Assembly (NCBI GenBank): GCA_023423775.1
Contig: JAFAEZ010000187.1
Coordinates: 1-50,133 of the forward strand
Reading direction: 5' to 3'
DNA length: 50,133 nucleotides
DNA from: Pseudomonadota bacterium
GTDB taxonomy: Bacteria; Pseudomonadota; Alphaproteobacteria; Sphingomonadales; Sphingomonadaceae
A program made the translations under genes and the position numbers. Below, piece by piece: positions 7,838 to 16,626 of the stretch. The notes under the pieces are model-generated. The model had not been told where the DNA came from. It saw only the letters and a list, made by a program, of their open reading frames with translations, and made no database searches. Each line of letters opens with the position of its first letter. Position 1 is the stretch's first letter.

Positions 7838-8291
7838 GCGCGGTTTCCCCGGCCAGCAACGCGAAGATCGCGTCCTTCGACCGCGCGCCGCGAAGCTTTG
7901 CGAGGGTCTGCTTGTCACGCAACGCCCGGCTTACGCCCGCCAGCGCCTTCAAATGGTCGGCTCCGGCGTCGGTCGGCGAGAGCAACAGGAAGACAAGATC
8001 GACGGGTAGGTTGTCGATCGACTGGAATTCGATCGGCGCGTTGAGCCGCACGAAATAGCCGAAGACCCGGTCCAGCTCGGGCAGCTTGCCGTGCGGGATG
8101 GCAATGCCGTTGCCGAAGCCGGTCGATCCGAGCCGCTCGCGCTCGTTCAGCGCCGCCACGATGTCTTTCGCTGCGATCCCGGTCAGCCGCGAGGCGGCGG
8201 CGGCGAGCTGCTGGAACAGCGCCTTCTTGTTTGCGACGCTCAGCCCAGCATCGACGGCGTCCCCGTCCAGGATCGAAGTCAGATCGTTCAT
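7827..8291 (-). CDS. ptsN: PTS IIA-like nitrogen-regulatory protein PtsN (EIIA-Ntr)
   Basis: 154-residue EIIA domain with the phosphorylatable histidine in IAIPHGKLPE and the fructose-type IIA pattern (NERERLGSTGFGNGIAIPHG, LVFLLLSP). It receives phosphate from EI-Ntr and NPr and acts in the cytosol as a regulator of nitrogen, carbon or potassium balance. ATG 8291 begins MNDLTSILD, the normal family start. The hpf gene lies just upstream, a pairing common near rpoN in other proteobacteria, although no rpoN is present here. Confidence 0.93.
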   Translation of the reverse strand: MNDLTSILDGDAVDAGLSVANKKALFQQLAAAASRLTGIAAKDIVAALNERERLGSTGFGNGIAIPHGKLPELDRVFGYFVRLNAPIEFQSIDNLPVDLVFLLLSPTDAGADHLKALAGVSRALRDKQTLAKLRGARSKDAIFALLAGETAHAA

Positions 8292-8361
8292 ATGTGCACC
8301 GATATGGGGGCCGGACGGCCCCCGCGCCAATTCAGGAAAAGCTCTGCCCCCCGGCTCGCGC

Positions 8362-8943
8362 TCAGTCGCGTTGCGGTTCGACCCAGCCGATCGTGCCGTC
8401 GCCGCGACGGTACACCATGTTGAACTTGCCGGTCCCACTGTTGCGGAAGAGCAAGGCGTTGGTGTTGCGCAGATCGAGGATCATCACCGCGTCGGACACG
8501 CTGGCGTCGGGAATGTCGACCCGGGTCTCGGCAATGATCGGCGGATTGTCGGCCGGCTCCTGCTCCTCCTCGCCCGACTGGAATACGGTGTAGGCGGCGT
8601 CGGCCGCGATCTCGGCCAGCGCTTCGGCCACGGTTGGGGCACCGCTGCGATCCTTCAGCCGCTTGGTGTAGCGGCGCAGCTGGCGCTCGATTTTGTCGGC
8701 CGCCTGGTCGAATGCGGGGTGCGCCTCCGCGGCACGGCCCGAGCCCTTGAGAATGACGCCTTGCGGCACGTGGGCGATGATGTCGCAGGTGAATTGGTAA
8801 TCGTGGGGACCTTTGCCGAAGGTCACATTGGCGAACAGCGTGCGCGAGAAATACTTCTCGCCGATTGCGTTCAGACGCTCTTCGACATGCGTCCGAAGAG
8901 CCTCGCCGGTATCGACCTGATGACCAGAGACCCGGATTTCCAT
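8362..8943 (-). CDS. hpf: Long-form ribosome hibernation promoting factor (HPF/RaiA)
   Basis: Binds between 30S head and body and drives formation of inactive 100S ribosomes in stationary phase. The 193-residue product has an N-terminal HPF domain (MEIRVSGHQVDTG to about residue 100), an acidic linker (GEEEQEPAD), and a C-terminal dimerisation domain with AVMILDLRNTNALLFRN and GKFNMVYRR, so it is the long form. Two ATGs are adjacent (8946 and 8943). GGAG is 6 bases before the second, which is preferred. It is followed by ptsN after 70 bases. Confidence 0.95.
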   Translation of the reverse strand: MEIRVSGHQVDTGEALRTHVEERLNAIGEKYFSRTLFANVTFGKGPHDYQFTCDIIAHVPQGVILKGSGRAAEAHPAFDQAADKIERQLRRYTKRLKDRSGAPTVAEALAEIAADAAYTVFQSGEEEQEPADNPPIIAETRVDIPDASVSDAVMILDLRNTNALLFRNSGTGKFNMVYRRGDGTIGWVEPQRD

Positions 8944-8997
8944 CATCTTCTCCACACTTATTGTCGGGCGCGGCTTAGGCGCGGCGACAGTCAGGGG

Positions 8998-9705
8998 TCA
9001 ACCGCGCCCGTCCAGCCGGTGCCATATGGGGTCGACCAATCCGGCTACAAATGCGGCGTGCCGCTGAAGTTCCTCTTCCGACGCGAAATGCGGCCGGGGC
9101 GGACGGACCTTCACAATGATGGGGGCGGCGTCGGCCGGCCGCGTCGGGGCGACATCCCGTTCGAAATCCGTCGGAGCCAGCGAGAATCCGATCTGACGGC
9201 CGCCGGTCAGCTCGATATAGACTTGGGCGAGAAGCTGGGCGTCGATGAGTGCGCCATGTTTCACCCGCAGGCTGCGGTCGACGCCGTAGCGCGTGCACAA
9301 GGCATCGAGGCTGTGCTTGGCGCCGGGATGGCGTTGCCGCGCCAGCACCAAAGTGTCGACCATCCGGGTCATGCAGACGAGGGGCCGTCCGCATTCGCTG
9401 AGCTCGTGATTCAGGAAGCCGAAATCGAAGCTCGCATTGTGCGCGACCAGCGGGCTCTCGCCGACGAAATCGAGCAGGTCCTCGCACAATTCGTCGAAGC
9501 ACGGCTTGTCGGCAAGGAAGGCGTCGGAAAGGCCGTGCACCGCCTGCGCTTCTGCCGGCATTGGCCGCTTCGGATTGAAATAAGCGTGGAAGGTCCGGCC
9601 GGTCTCCACGCGGTTGATCAGCTCGACGCAGCCGATCTCGACCATGCGGTCGCCGGTGAGGGGGTTGAGCCCCGTGGTCTCCGTGTCGAAAACGATTTCC
9701 CGCAT
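8998..9705 (-). CDS. dnaQ: DNA polymerase III epsilon subunit (proofreading 3'-5' exonuclease)
   Basis: 235 residues. Exonuclease motif I is FDTETTGL (catalytic Asp and Glu), motif II is VAHNASFDFGFLN, and motif III is HGALIDAQLLA with its catalytic His and Asp, so the DEDDh set is complete. The C-terminal tail (about 60 residues) would contact the polymerase alpha subunit. ATG 9705 is used; a GTG lies one codon upstream. It follows coaE after only 7 bases in the origin-proximal leftward block. Confidence 0.95.
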   Translation of the reverse strand: MREIVFDTETTGLNPLTGDRMVEIGCVELINRVETGRTFHAYFNPKRPMPAEAQAVHGLSDAFLADKPCFDELCEDLLDFVGESPLVAHNASFDFGFLNHELSECGRPLVCMTRMVDTLVLARQRHPGAKHSLDALCTRYGVDRSLRVKHGALIDAQLLAQVYIELTGGRQIGFSLAPTDFERDVAPTRPADAAPIIVKVRPPRPHFASEEELQRHAAFVAGLVDPIWHRLDGRG

Positions 9706-9712
9706 CACACTC

Positions 9713-10306
9713 TTATGGGTTCGGAGGCGCTTTCAGTCCAGCGATCAGTGAACGGACTGCCGCTTTCGTCTCATCCAGCGAACCCCCGGTCGGGATTACG
9801 AAATCGGCGCGCGCGCGTTTTTCGGCATCCGGCATCTGCAGCGCCAAAATCCGTTCGAACCGCTCCGGAGTCATGCCGGGCCGCGCGAGGACCCGGGCGC
9901 GCTGCACTTCGGCCGGCGCCGAGACGACGGCAATCTTGTCGACGTCCGCCCAGCCGCCCTTTTCGAACAGCAGGGGGATATCGAGCACCACCAGCGGATC
10001 CGCGCGATGCGCGTCGAGAAACAGCGTGCGCTCCGCCGCCACCGCGGGATGGACCAGAGCCTCGAGCCGCTGCAATTTCTCGGGCTGGCCGAGCACCGCT
10101 TCGGCGAGGCTCGTCCGGTCGACGCCGCCTCGTCCGGTGGTGCCGGGAAAATGGGATTCGATGGCGGCGACCAAGGCACCCTCCGGCCCCTGGAGGCGGT
10201 GCACCACGGCGTCCGCATCGAACACCGGCACGCCCTCCTCGGTGAACATCGCCGCGACTGTGGATTTGCCCATGCCGATCGAGCCGGTGAGGCCGAGCGT
10301 GATCAT
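9713..10306 (-). CDS. coaE: Dephospho-CoA kinase
   Basis: Last step of CoA synthesis: phosphorylates the 3'-hydroxyl of dephospho-CoA. 197 residues, with P-loop GLTGSIGMGKST near the N-terminus, FDADAVVHRL (substrate-binding Asp), a LID region, and PLLFEKG. ATG 10306 overlaps the maf stop as ATGA. This is the third gene of the ppsR-maf-coaE-dnaQ run that leads away from the candidate origin. Confidence 0.95.
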   Translation of the reverse strand: MITLGLTGSIGMGKSTVAAMFTEEGVPVFDADAVVHRLQGPEGALVAAIESHFPGTTGRGGVDRTSLAEAVLGQPEKLQRLEALVHPAVAAERTLFLDAHRADPLVVLDIPLLFEKGGWADVDKIAVVSAPAEVQRARVLARPGMTPERFERILALQMPDAEKRARADFVIPTGGSLDETKAAVRSLIAGLKAPPNP

Positions 10307-10896
10307 GCCATCAAGATGCTGCGCTCGCGCAGATATTTGAGCAAAGGCAGAAGCGGCAGGCCCTGAATGGCGAAATGGCTGCCCTCGATCCAATCGAACA
10401 ATTGGGCGCCGCGCCCCTCGATATGATAGCCGCCGACGCTGTTGCGGATCTCCTCAAATTCCACGTCGAGATAGGAATCGATGAATTCGTCGCTGAGCGT
10501 CCGCATCGTCAGGCGCACCGTGTCCGAATGGCGCCACACGATCTTCTTGTTCTCGGCGATGGCGATCGCGGAATGGAGGAAATGGCTGCGGCCGCTGAGC
10601 GCCTTGAGCTGGTCGAACGCCTCGTCGCGCGTCTTGGGCTTATCGAACGTCTCGCCGTCGCCATATTCCAGCGTCTGGTCGCAGCCGATGATCAGGGTGC
10701 CGGCCGCCTCCAGCACGCTCAGCGCCTTCATCTCGGCCAGGGTCTTGGCGACGACATGGGCGGCGAGGCCATCATGCTGCAGCTCCGCCTTGCGCGCATC
10801 CTCGTCGATCATCGCCGGCACGGCATCGAAGGCGACACCGGCCGCCTCCAGCATGCCGCGGCGGGTGGTGCTCATCGAGGCGAGGAGAAGCTTCAT
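10303..10896 (-). CDS. Maf-family nucleotide pyrophosphatase
   Basis: 197 residues. Typical Maf blocks are LLLASMSTTRRGMLEAAG, IIGCDQTL (catalytic Asp), DKPKTRDEAFDQLKALSGRSHFLHS and VGGYHIEGRGA. Maf proteins hydrolyse non-canonical or canonical NTPs in the cytosol and have been linked to septum control. The N-terminal STTRR variant differs from the usual SPRR, as is common in the alphaproteobacterial YceF-like branch. Coupled by ATGA to ppsR upstream and to coaE downstream. Confidence 0.92.
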   Translation of the reverse strand: MKLLLASMSTTRRGMLEAAGVAFDAVPAMIDEDARKAELQHDGLAAHVVAKTLAEMKALSVLEAAGTLIIGCDQTLEYGDGETFDKPKTRDEAFDQLKALSGRSHFLHSAIAIAENKKIVWRHSDTVRLTMRTLSDEFIDSYLDVEFEEIRNSVGGYHIEGRGAQLFDWIEGSHFAIQGLPLLPLLKYLRERSILMA

Positions 10897-11711
10897 TCGG
10901 TCCCGTCCATTCGTTCGTTGCACAGTTTAACGATCGCAAACGCGGTTTCTTCAATCGAGCGACGCGTCACGTCGATCACCGGCCAACCGTTATCCGCAAA
11001 GAGCCGCCGTGCGAAGGCGAGCTCGGCCGCCACCGCATCAGCGTCGACATAATCCGTCTCCGGCGCCTGGTTGAGCGCGAGCAGGCGGTTGCGGCGGATC
11101 TGGATCAGCCGGTCGGAGCCGGTGGTGAGCCCGACCACCAGAGGATGTTTCAGCGAGAAGAGCGAGGGCGGCGGCGGCGATTCCGGCACCAGCGGAATAT
11201 TGGCGACCTTGTAGCCGCGATTGGCGAGATAGATGGAGGTCGGGGTTTTCGAGGTGCGCGACACGCCGGCGAGGACGATGTCGGCCTCCTCCCAATTCTG
11301 GGCGTTGACGCCGTCGTCATGCGCAATCGAGAACTGGATCGCATCGACGCGCGCGAAATAAGCTGCGTCGAGCGCGTGCTGGCGGCCCGGTCGCGCCTTC
11401 GCCTCCTGGCCGAGCACAGCCGACAGAGCGTCGATGACCGGATCGAGCGCCGACACGGCATGGATCCCGCGGCGGCGGCATTTCTGCTCGAGCTCGCGGC
11501 GGATATTGCTGTTCACCAGGGTGTAGAGAACGAGCCCCGGTCGCCGCTCGATATCGTCGAGCACCCGGTCGAGATGGCCCTCGGATCGGATCATGGGCCA
11601 GAAATGGCGCAACGCCTCGACCCCGTCGAACTGGGCAAGGCACGCCTTTGCAACGACTTCCAGCGTCTCACCCGTGGAATCCGAGAGGAGGTGGAGGTGG
11701 AACTGACCCAT
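10893..11711 (-). CDS. ppsR: Pyruvate, water dikinase regulatory protein / DUF299 bifunctional kinase-phosphorylase
   Basis: 272 residues beginning MGQFHLHLLSDSTGETLE. The ATP/ADP-binding loop GVSRTSKTPTSIYLA is present, as are HFWPMIRSEGHLD and the C-terminal DVTRRSIEETAF. The family controls PEP synthase or pyruvate phosphate dikinase by ADP-dependent phosphorylation and Pi-dependent dephosphorylation. The Rickettsia homologue RP001 and the Caulobacter one both flank the replication origin on the side opposite hemE, exactly as here. First gene of the leftward run; its promoter must lie in the 313-base origin candidate. Confidence 0.93.
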   Translation of the reverse strand: MGQFHLHLLSDSTGETLEVVAKACLAQFDGVEALRHFWPMIRSEGHLDRVLDDIERRPGLVLYTLVNSNIRRELEQKCRRRGIHAVSALDPVIDALSAVLGQEAKARPGRQHALDAAYFARVDAIQFSIAHDDGVNAQNWEEADIVLAGVSRTSKTPTSIYLANRGYKVANIPLVPESPPPPSLFSLKHPLVVGLTTGSDRLIQIRRNRLLALNQAPETDYVDADAVAAELAFARRLFADNGWPVIDVTRRSIEETAFAIVKLCNERMDGTE

Positions 11712-11723
11712 CGAAAATCCGCC

Positions 11724-11732
11724 TGTGGAAAA
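11724..11732 (-). promoter_or_regulatory. DnaA-box-like 9-mer
   Basis: Reads TTTTCCACA on the minus strand, 8 of 9 matches to TTATCCACA. It lies 13 bases upstream of the ppsR start, inside the candidate origin. Confidence 0.5.
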
Positions 11733-11802
11733 GCCTGGGGAAAGCGCTAGCGGAAGCTTCGGGGCGCTTTCAACAAATCGATTCGCCCCCGTTGTCCGGA
11801 TT

Positions 11803-11811
11803 CCATCCACA
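11803..11811 (+). promoter_or_regulatory. Weak DnaA-box-like 9-mer
   Basis: Reads CCATCCACA, 7 of 9 matches to TTATCCACA, on the plus strand, overlapping the end of a GATTC methylation site at 11799-11803. Confidence 0.35.
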
Positions 11812-11846
11812 GTTTGCCGAACATCGGATAAGTTCCATCCCCAGAT

Positions 11847-11855
11847 TGTGGATAG
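11847..11855 (-). promoter_or_regulatory. DnaA-box-like 9-mer
   Basis: Reads CTATCCACA on the minus strand, 8 of 9 matches to the consensus, in the middle of the candidate origin. It is the best of the three boxes. Confidence 0.5.
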
Positions 11856-11970
11856 CGGGGATCGTTTGCGCGAATCTGCAGGGGTCCGCAGGGGCCTTCG
11901 GAGTCAAGCTGTTTGCAAAAACGGTGCGATTCAATAAACCCCCGGATCCGACGCCCTACAACCTTCATCA

Positions 11971-12004
11971 GACTCTCTTCTAAATAAGACTCTTTAGATA
12001 AGAG
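11971..12004. repeat. AT-rich imperfect palindrome, possible origin unwinding element
   Basis: Arms CTCTTCTAAA (11975-11984) and TTTAGATAAGAG (11993-12004) are complementary apart from a two-base bulge. The segment also contains a tandem GACTCT (11971 and 11988), each carrying a GANTC site. It is much richer in A/T than the surroundings and abuts hemE. It may be the unwinding element, or part of the hemE promoter. Confidence 0.45.
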
Positions 12005-12024
12005 AGGCGGAGTCAGCGCCCCTT

Positions 12025-13050
12025 ATGTCCGGATCGAACAAGCCCCTGCTCACCGTCCTGAATGGCGGAAATCCGGGCAAAAAGCCGATCTGGCTGATGC
12101 GTCAGGCGGGCCGCTACCTGCCCGAATATCGGGCGCTTCGGGCTGACAAGGGTGGCTTCCTCGAACTCGTCTACGACAGCGACGCGGCAGCCGAAGTCAC
12201 GCTCCAACCGATCCGCCGGTTCGGCTTCGACGGGGCGATCCTGTTCTCCGATATCCTGATCGTGCCCTACGCGCTGGGTCAGGATCTGCGTTTCGAGGCC
12301 GGCGAAGGACCGCGCCTGTCGCCACCGCTGGTCGATGCCGCCCTCGCGTCGCTCAAGCCCGCGCCGGAGCGCCTCGAAGCGGTCTACCGGACGGTGGATA
12401 AGGTGAAACGCGCGTTGCCGCCGGAAACCACCTTCCTGGGCTTCGCAGGCAGTCCCTGGACGGTCGCGACCTATATGGTGGCGGGCCAGGGCAGCAAGGA
12501 GCAGGCCGCCACCCGGCGCTATGCCTATCGCGATCCCGCCGCCTTCCAGGAAATCATCGATGCGGTCGCCGACATGACGGTGGATTATCTTTCGGGTCAG
12601 GTCGCGGCCGGCGTCGAGGCCGTCCAATTGTTCGACAGCTGGGCGGGCAGCCTCGCCCCGGCGCAGTTCGAGCAATGGGTGATCGCCCCCAATGCGCGCA
12701 TCGTCGCGGCATTCAAGGCGCGTCATCCCGACATCCCGGTGATCGGCTTCCCAAAGGGCGCCGGCGGCAAGCTGCCGGCTTATGCCCGCGAGACCGGCGT
12801 CGACGCGCTGGGCCTCGACGAGACGGTCGACCCAGTCTGGGCGCAGGGGGCGCTGCCGGCGGCCCTGCCGGTCCAGGGCAATCTCGATCCGCTCGCGCTG
12901 ATCGCCGGCGGCGACGCGCTTGAAAAAGCGGTCGCCCGCATCATATCAGCGTTCGAAGATAGGCCGCATATCTTCAACCTGGGGCATGGCATCTTGCCGG
13001 ACACGCCGATCGCTCATGTCGAGCAACTCCTCCAGCTGGTGCGCCAGTGA
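12025..13050 (+). CDS. hemE: Uroporphyrinogen decarboxylase
   Basis: Converts uroporphyrinogen III to coproporphyrinogen III by four decarboxylations, in the cytosol. 341 residues, full length. Signature RQAGRYLPEYR lies near residue 26, with FSDILIVPYALG (catalytic Asp) and the C-terminal NLGHGILPDTP. The start ATG 12025 gives the normal family N-terminus; the nearest purine-rich stretch (GGCGGAG) is rather far upstream. It is coupled to hemJ by a GTGA overlap, so two haem steps form one unit driven from the origin region. Confidence 0.97.
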   Translation: MSGSNKPLLTVLNGGNPGKKPIWLMRQAGRYLPEYRALRADKGGFLELVYDSDAAAEVTLQPIRRFGFDGAILFSDILIVPYALGQDLRFEAGEGPRLSPPLVDAALASLKPAPERLEAVYRTVDKVKRALPPETTFLGFAGSPWTVATYMVAGQGSKEQAATRRYAYRDPAAFQEIIDAVADMTVDYLSGQVAAGVEAVQLFDSWAGSLAPAQFEQWVIAPNARIVAAFKARHPDIPVIGFPKGAGGKLPAYARETGVDALGLDETVDPVWAQGALPAALPVQGNLDPLALIAGGDALEKAVARIISAFEDRPHIFNLGHGILPDTPIAHVEQLLQLVRQ

Positions 13051-13505
13051 CCGGCTATGATTTCGAAACGGCTCTCCAATTGACCTATGCCTGGATCAAG
13101 GCTGCGCACGTCATTTTCGTGATCTTCTGGATCGCGGGCCTGTTCATGCTGCCTCGTTATTACGTCTACCATCAGGAGGCGACGCCCGGTTCGGTCGAGG
13201 AGAAACGCTGGATCGACCGCGAGCGGAAGCTCCGCAACATCATCATCACGCCGGCGATGATCCTGGTCTGGCTGTTCGGCCTGACCCTCGCCTTCATGAC
13301 CGGGGCCTGGTCGCAAGGCTGGTTCCACGCCAAGTTCGCGCTCGTCGTCGCCCTGTCCGGCTATCATGGCTGGATGGTCGGCTACGGCAAGAAACTGGCC
13401 CGCGGCGAGCGGCCGGTGAGCGGCAAGGCGCTGCGGATCATGAACGAAGTGCCGGGCATCGCCACTGCGATCATCGTCATTTTGGTGATCGTTCGTCCTT
13501 TTTAG
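13047..13505 (+). CDS. hemJ: Protoporphyrinogen oxidase HemJ
   Basis: 152-residue integral membrane protein with about four helices. The first helix contains the conserved WIKAAHVIFVIFWIAGLFMLPRYYVYH-like region, whose histidines bind haem, and a Lys-rich loop follows. HemJ oxidises protoporphyrinogen IX and replaces HemG/HemY in many alphaproteobacteria. It starts with GTG 13047 overlapping the hemE stop (GTGA). A generic CopD-type membrane protein is the weaker alternative; linkage to hemE argues for HemJ. Confidence 0.9.
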   Translation: MTGYDFETALQLTYAWIKAAHVIFVIFWIAGLFMLPRYYVYHQEATPGSVEEKRWIDRERKLRNIIITPAMILVWLFGLTLAFMTGAWSQGWFHAKFALVVALSGYHGWMVGYGKKLARGERPVSGKALRIMNEVPGIATAIIVILVIVRPF

Positions 13506-13511
13506 CGCATA

Positions 13512-13540
13512 TTGACTTGAATCTGGGTGGAGCCTAACGC
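13512..13540 (+). promoter_or_regulatory. Possible promoter in the rho leader
   Basis: TTGACT at 13512-13517 is followed, 17 bases later, by TAACGC at 13535-13540. The -35 is good and the -10 poor. It lies about 100 bases before rho, leaving a leader that could take part in rho autoregulation. Confidence 0.35.
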
Positions 13541-13640
13541 ACCCTCAAGTCGTTGGCTCGCAGTCCTTGCGGGCAATCCAGCCGCATTCTGATCTCTCAG
13601 CGCTTCGGACGACCGTATCCCGCTTTCCCGAGAATTCTCT

Positions 13641-14897
<1,257 letters not shown>

Positions 14898-14919
14898 GCC
14901 GCGGAGGCGTTCGCCAACG

Positions 14920-15633
14920 ATGCTCGACTTCATCCTGAACTTCTCGCTGTCGCTTGGCGGCCCTGCCAGCATCTGGGGCCATATCGTCAACGATTTCAGC
15001 AATCTGGGTTCGCCGGCAGCCTTGGCGGCGTTCGGCCAGGTCCTGATGATCGACATCATGCTGGCGGGCGACAATGCGATCGTCGTCGGCGCGCTGGCGG
15101 CGGGCCTTCCGGCGGAGCAGCGCAAGAAGGTCATTCTGATCGGCATCCTGGCGGCGCTCGTCCTGCGCATCGCCTTCGCGCTGGTCGTGACCCAGTTGAT
15201 GCAGATCGTCGGCCTCATCTTCGCCGGCGGCTTGCTGCTGCTGTGGGTGTCGTGGAAGATGTACCGCGAGCTGCGCCACGATCAGGAATCGCCGGGATCG
15301 CCGGAGATCGAGGGCGACGAACATGCCGGCCTGAAGCCGGCCAAGAGCTTCGCGGGCGCGGCCTGGGCGGTCGCCGTCGCCGACGTCTCGATGAGCCTCG
15401 ACAACGTGCTGGCGGTGGCCGGCGCGGCGCGCGATCATCCCGGCATCCTGATCATCGGCCTGCTGCTGTCGGTCGCCCTGATGGGTCTCGCCGCCAATGC
15501 GATCGCGAAATATATCGAGCGCTATCGCTGGATTGCGTGGGTCGGCCTGATCGTGATCCTCTATGTCGCCGGCAAGATGATCTATGACGGCTTCGTCGAT
15601 CCGCAGGTGGGCATCACGACGCTGTTCGCCTGA
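14920..15633 (+). CDS. TerC family integral membrane protein
   Basis: 237 residues with about seven membrane helices. Paired acidic motifs MLAGDNAIVVG and MSLDNVLAV are the TerC hallmark and lie in the membrane, probably binding metal. TerC-family proteins have been linked to tellurite resistance and, in several bacteria, to manganese export or metal loading of exported enzymes. This is the short YjbE-like type without CBS domains. No RBS stands out beyond GGAGG at 14903. Confidence 0.9.
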   Translation: MLDFILNFSLSLGGPASIWGHIVNDFSNLGSPAALAAFGQVLMIDIMLAGDNAIVVGALAAGLPAEQRKKVILIGILAALVLRIAFALVVTQLMQIVGLIFAGGLLLLWVSWKMYRELRHDQESPGSPEIEGDEHAGLKPAKSFAGAAWAVAVADVSMSLDNVLAVAGAARDHPGILIIGLLLSVALMGLAANAIAKYIERYRWIAWVGLIVILYVAGKMIYDGFVDPQVGITTLFA

Positions 15634-15645
15634 TCCGCAGTCGGA

Positions 15646-16626
15646 TCAGGGGATGAGCAGGGTCGATCCCGTCGTGCTGCGCGATTCGAGCGCGCGATGG
15701 GCTTCGGCCGCGTCGGACAAGGGATAGCGCGCGCCGATCCGGACCGGCACGGCGCCGCTTTCGATCATCTCGAACAGGCGCGCCGCCGAGGCCCGCATCT
15801 CTTCGGGAGTGGCGATATAATCGAACAGGGTCGGCCGCGTGACGAACAAGGATCCGGCGCGAACCAGGTCGAGCGGGGTGAAGGGCGGCACCGGCCCCGA
15901 AGCATTGCCGTAAGTGACGATCAGGCCGCGCCTGCCCGCGGACTTGAGAGAAGCGTCCCAGCTTGCCGCGCCGACCCCGTCGAGAACGACCGGCACGCCC
16001 TTGCCGTCGGTCAGGTCGCGGACCAGGACGGCAAGTTCGTCCATCGGGCAGCACAGGGCCTCGTCAGCTCCCGCTTCCCGCGCCTGCTGCGCCTTCGCCG
16101 GGCTCCCGGCATGGGCGATCACGCGCGCTCCGATCGCCTTCAGCCACGGTACCAGGATCGACCCCACCCCGCCGGCTGCAGCGTGGACGAGCACGGTCTG
16201 TCCGGGCTCGACCCTGGCGCATCGCTCGATCAGGAATTCGGCAGTGCAGCCTTTCAGCATCGCGGCGGCCGCGACATCCGTGCCGACACCGTCGGGGAGC
16301 TTCACCGTGCGGTCGGCGGCCACGATCCGATGGGTGGCATAAGCGCCGAGCCCTCCGGAAAAGATGCCGACGCGGTCCCCCACGCGGAAGTCCGACACGC
16401 TCTCGCCTACCGCCTCGACGGTGCCGGCCGATTCATTGCCCAGGCCGCTCGGAAGCGGCGCCGGGTAGAGGCCCGAGCGGTAATAGGTGTCGATGAAGTT
16501 GAGTCCGATCGCCTCGTTGCGGACCAGAAGCTCGCCGTCGCCGGGCACGAGCTTGCCGAGCGGCTCGCGCTCGAGAACCTCGGGCCCGCCGGTCGCGCGG
16601 AAGACGATGCGATAGGCTTCGGTCAT
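15646..16626 (-). CDS. Zinc-free quinone oxidoreductase (MDR family, NADPH:quinone reductase type)
   Basis: 326 residues. An N-terminal GroES-like domain has NEAIGLNFIDTYYRSGLYP and GNESAGTVEAVG, followed by an NADPH-binding Rossmann domain with HAAAGGVGSILVPWLK. No zinc-binding cysteines are present, which fits quinone oxidoreductase rather than alcohol dehydrogenase. It reduces quinones in the cytosol, and the real substrate is unknown. ATG 16626 overlaps the dlh stop as ATGA; the frame is open further upstream but that is dlh sequence. Confidence 0.93.
   Translation of the reverse strand: MTEAYRIVFRATGGPEVLEREPLGKLVPGDGELLVRNEAIGLNFIDTYYRSGLYPAPLPSGLGNESAGTVEAVGESVSDFRVGDRVGIFSGGLGAYATHRIVAADRTVKLPDGVGTDVAAAAMLKGCTAEFLIERCARVEPGQTVLVHAAAGGVGSILVPWLKAIGARVIAHAGSPAKAQQAREAGADEALCCPMDELAVLVRDLTDGKGVPVVLDGVGAASWDASLKSAGRRGLIVTYGNASGPVPPFTPLDLVRAGSLFVTRPTLFDYIATPEEMRASAARLFEMIESGAVPVRIGARYPLSDAAEAHRALESRSTTGSTLLIP

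Larger units (their letters stand above)
11712..12024. other. oriC: Candidate chromosomal replication origin (oriC)
   Basis: The only gene-free stretch over 300 bases in the window, between ppsR and hemE. This is the location of Cori in Caulobacter and of the Rickettsia origin (established synteny). It holds three DnaA-box-like 9-mers, eight GANTC sites (starting at 11780, 11799, 11872, 11901, 11928, 11971, 11988 and 12010), and an AT-rich palindromic segment at its hemE end. Transcription diverges from it on both sides. I see no clear CtrA pair (TTAA-N7-TTAA). Confidence 0.75.

Noticed and set aside
8761..8790. GGCACGTGGGC in hpf, a CACGTG core
   Set aside because: Only the six-base core of parS is present; flanks do not match.
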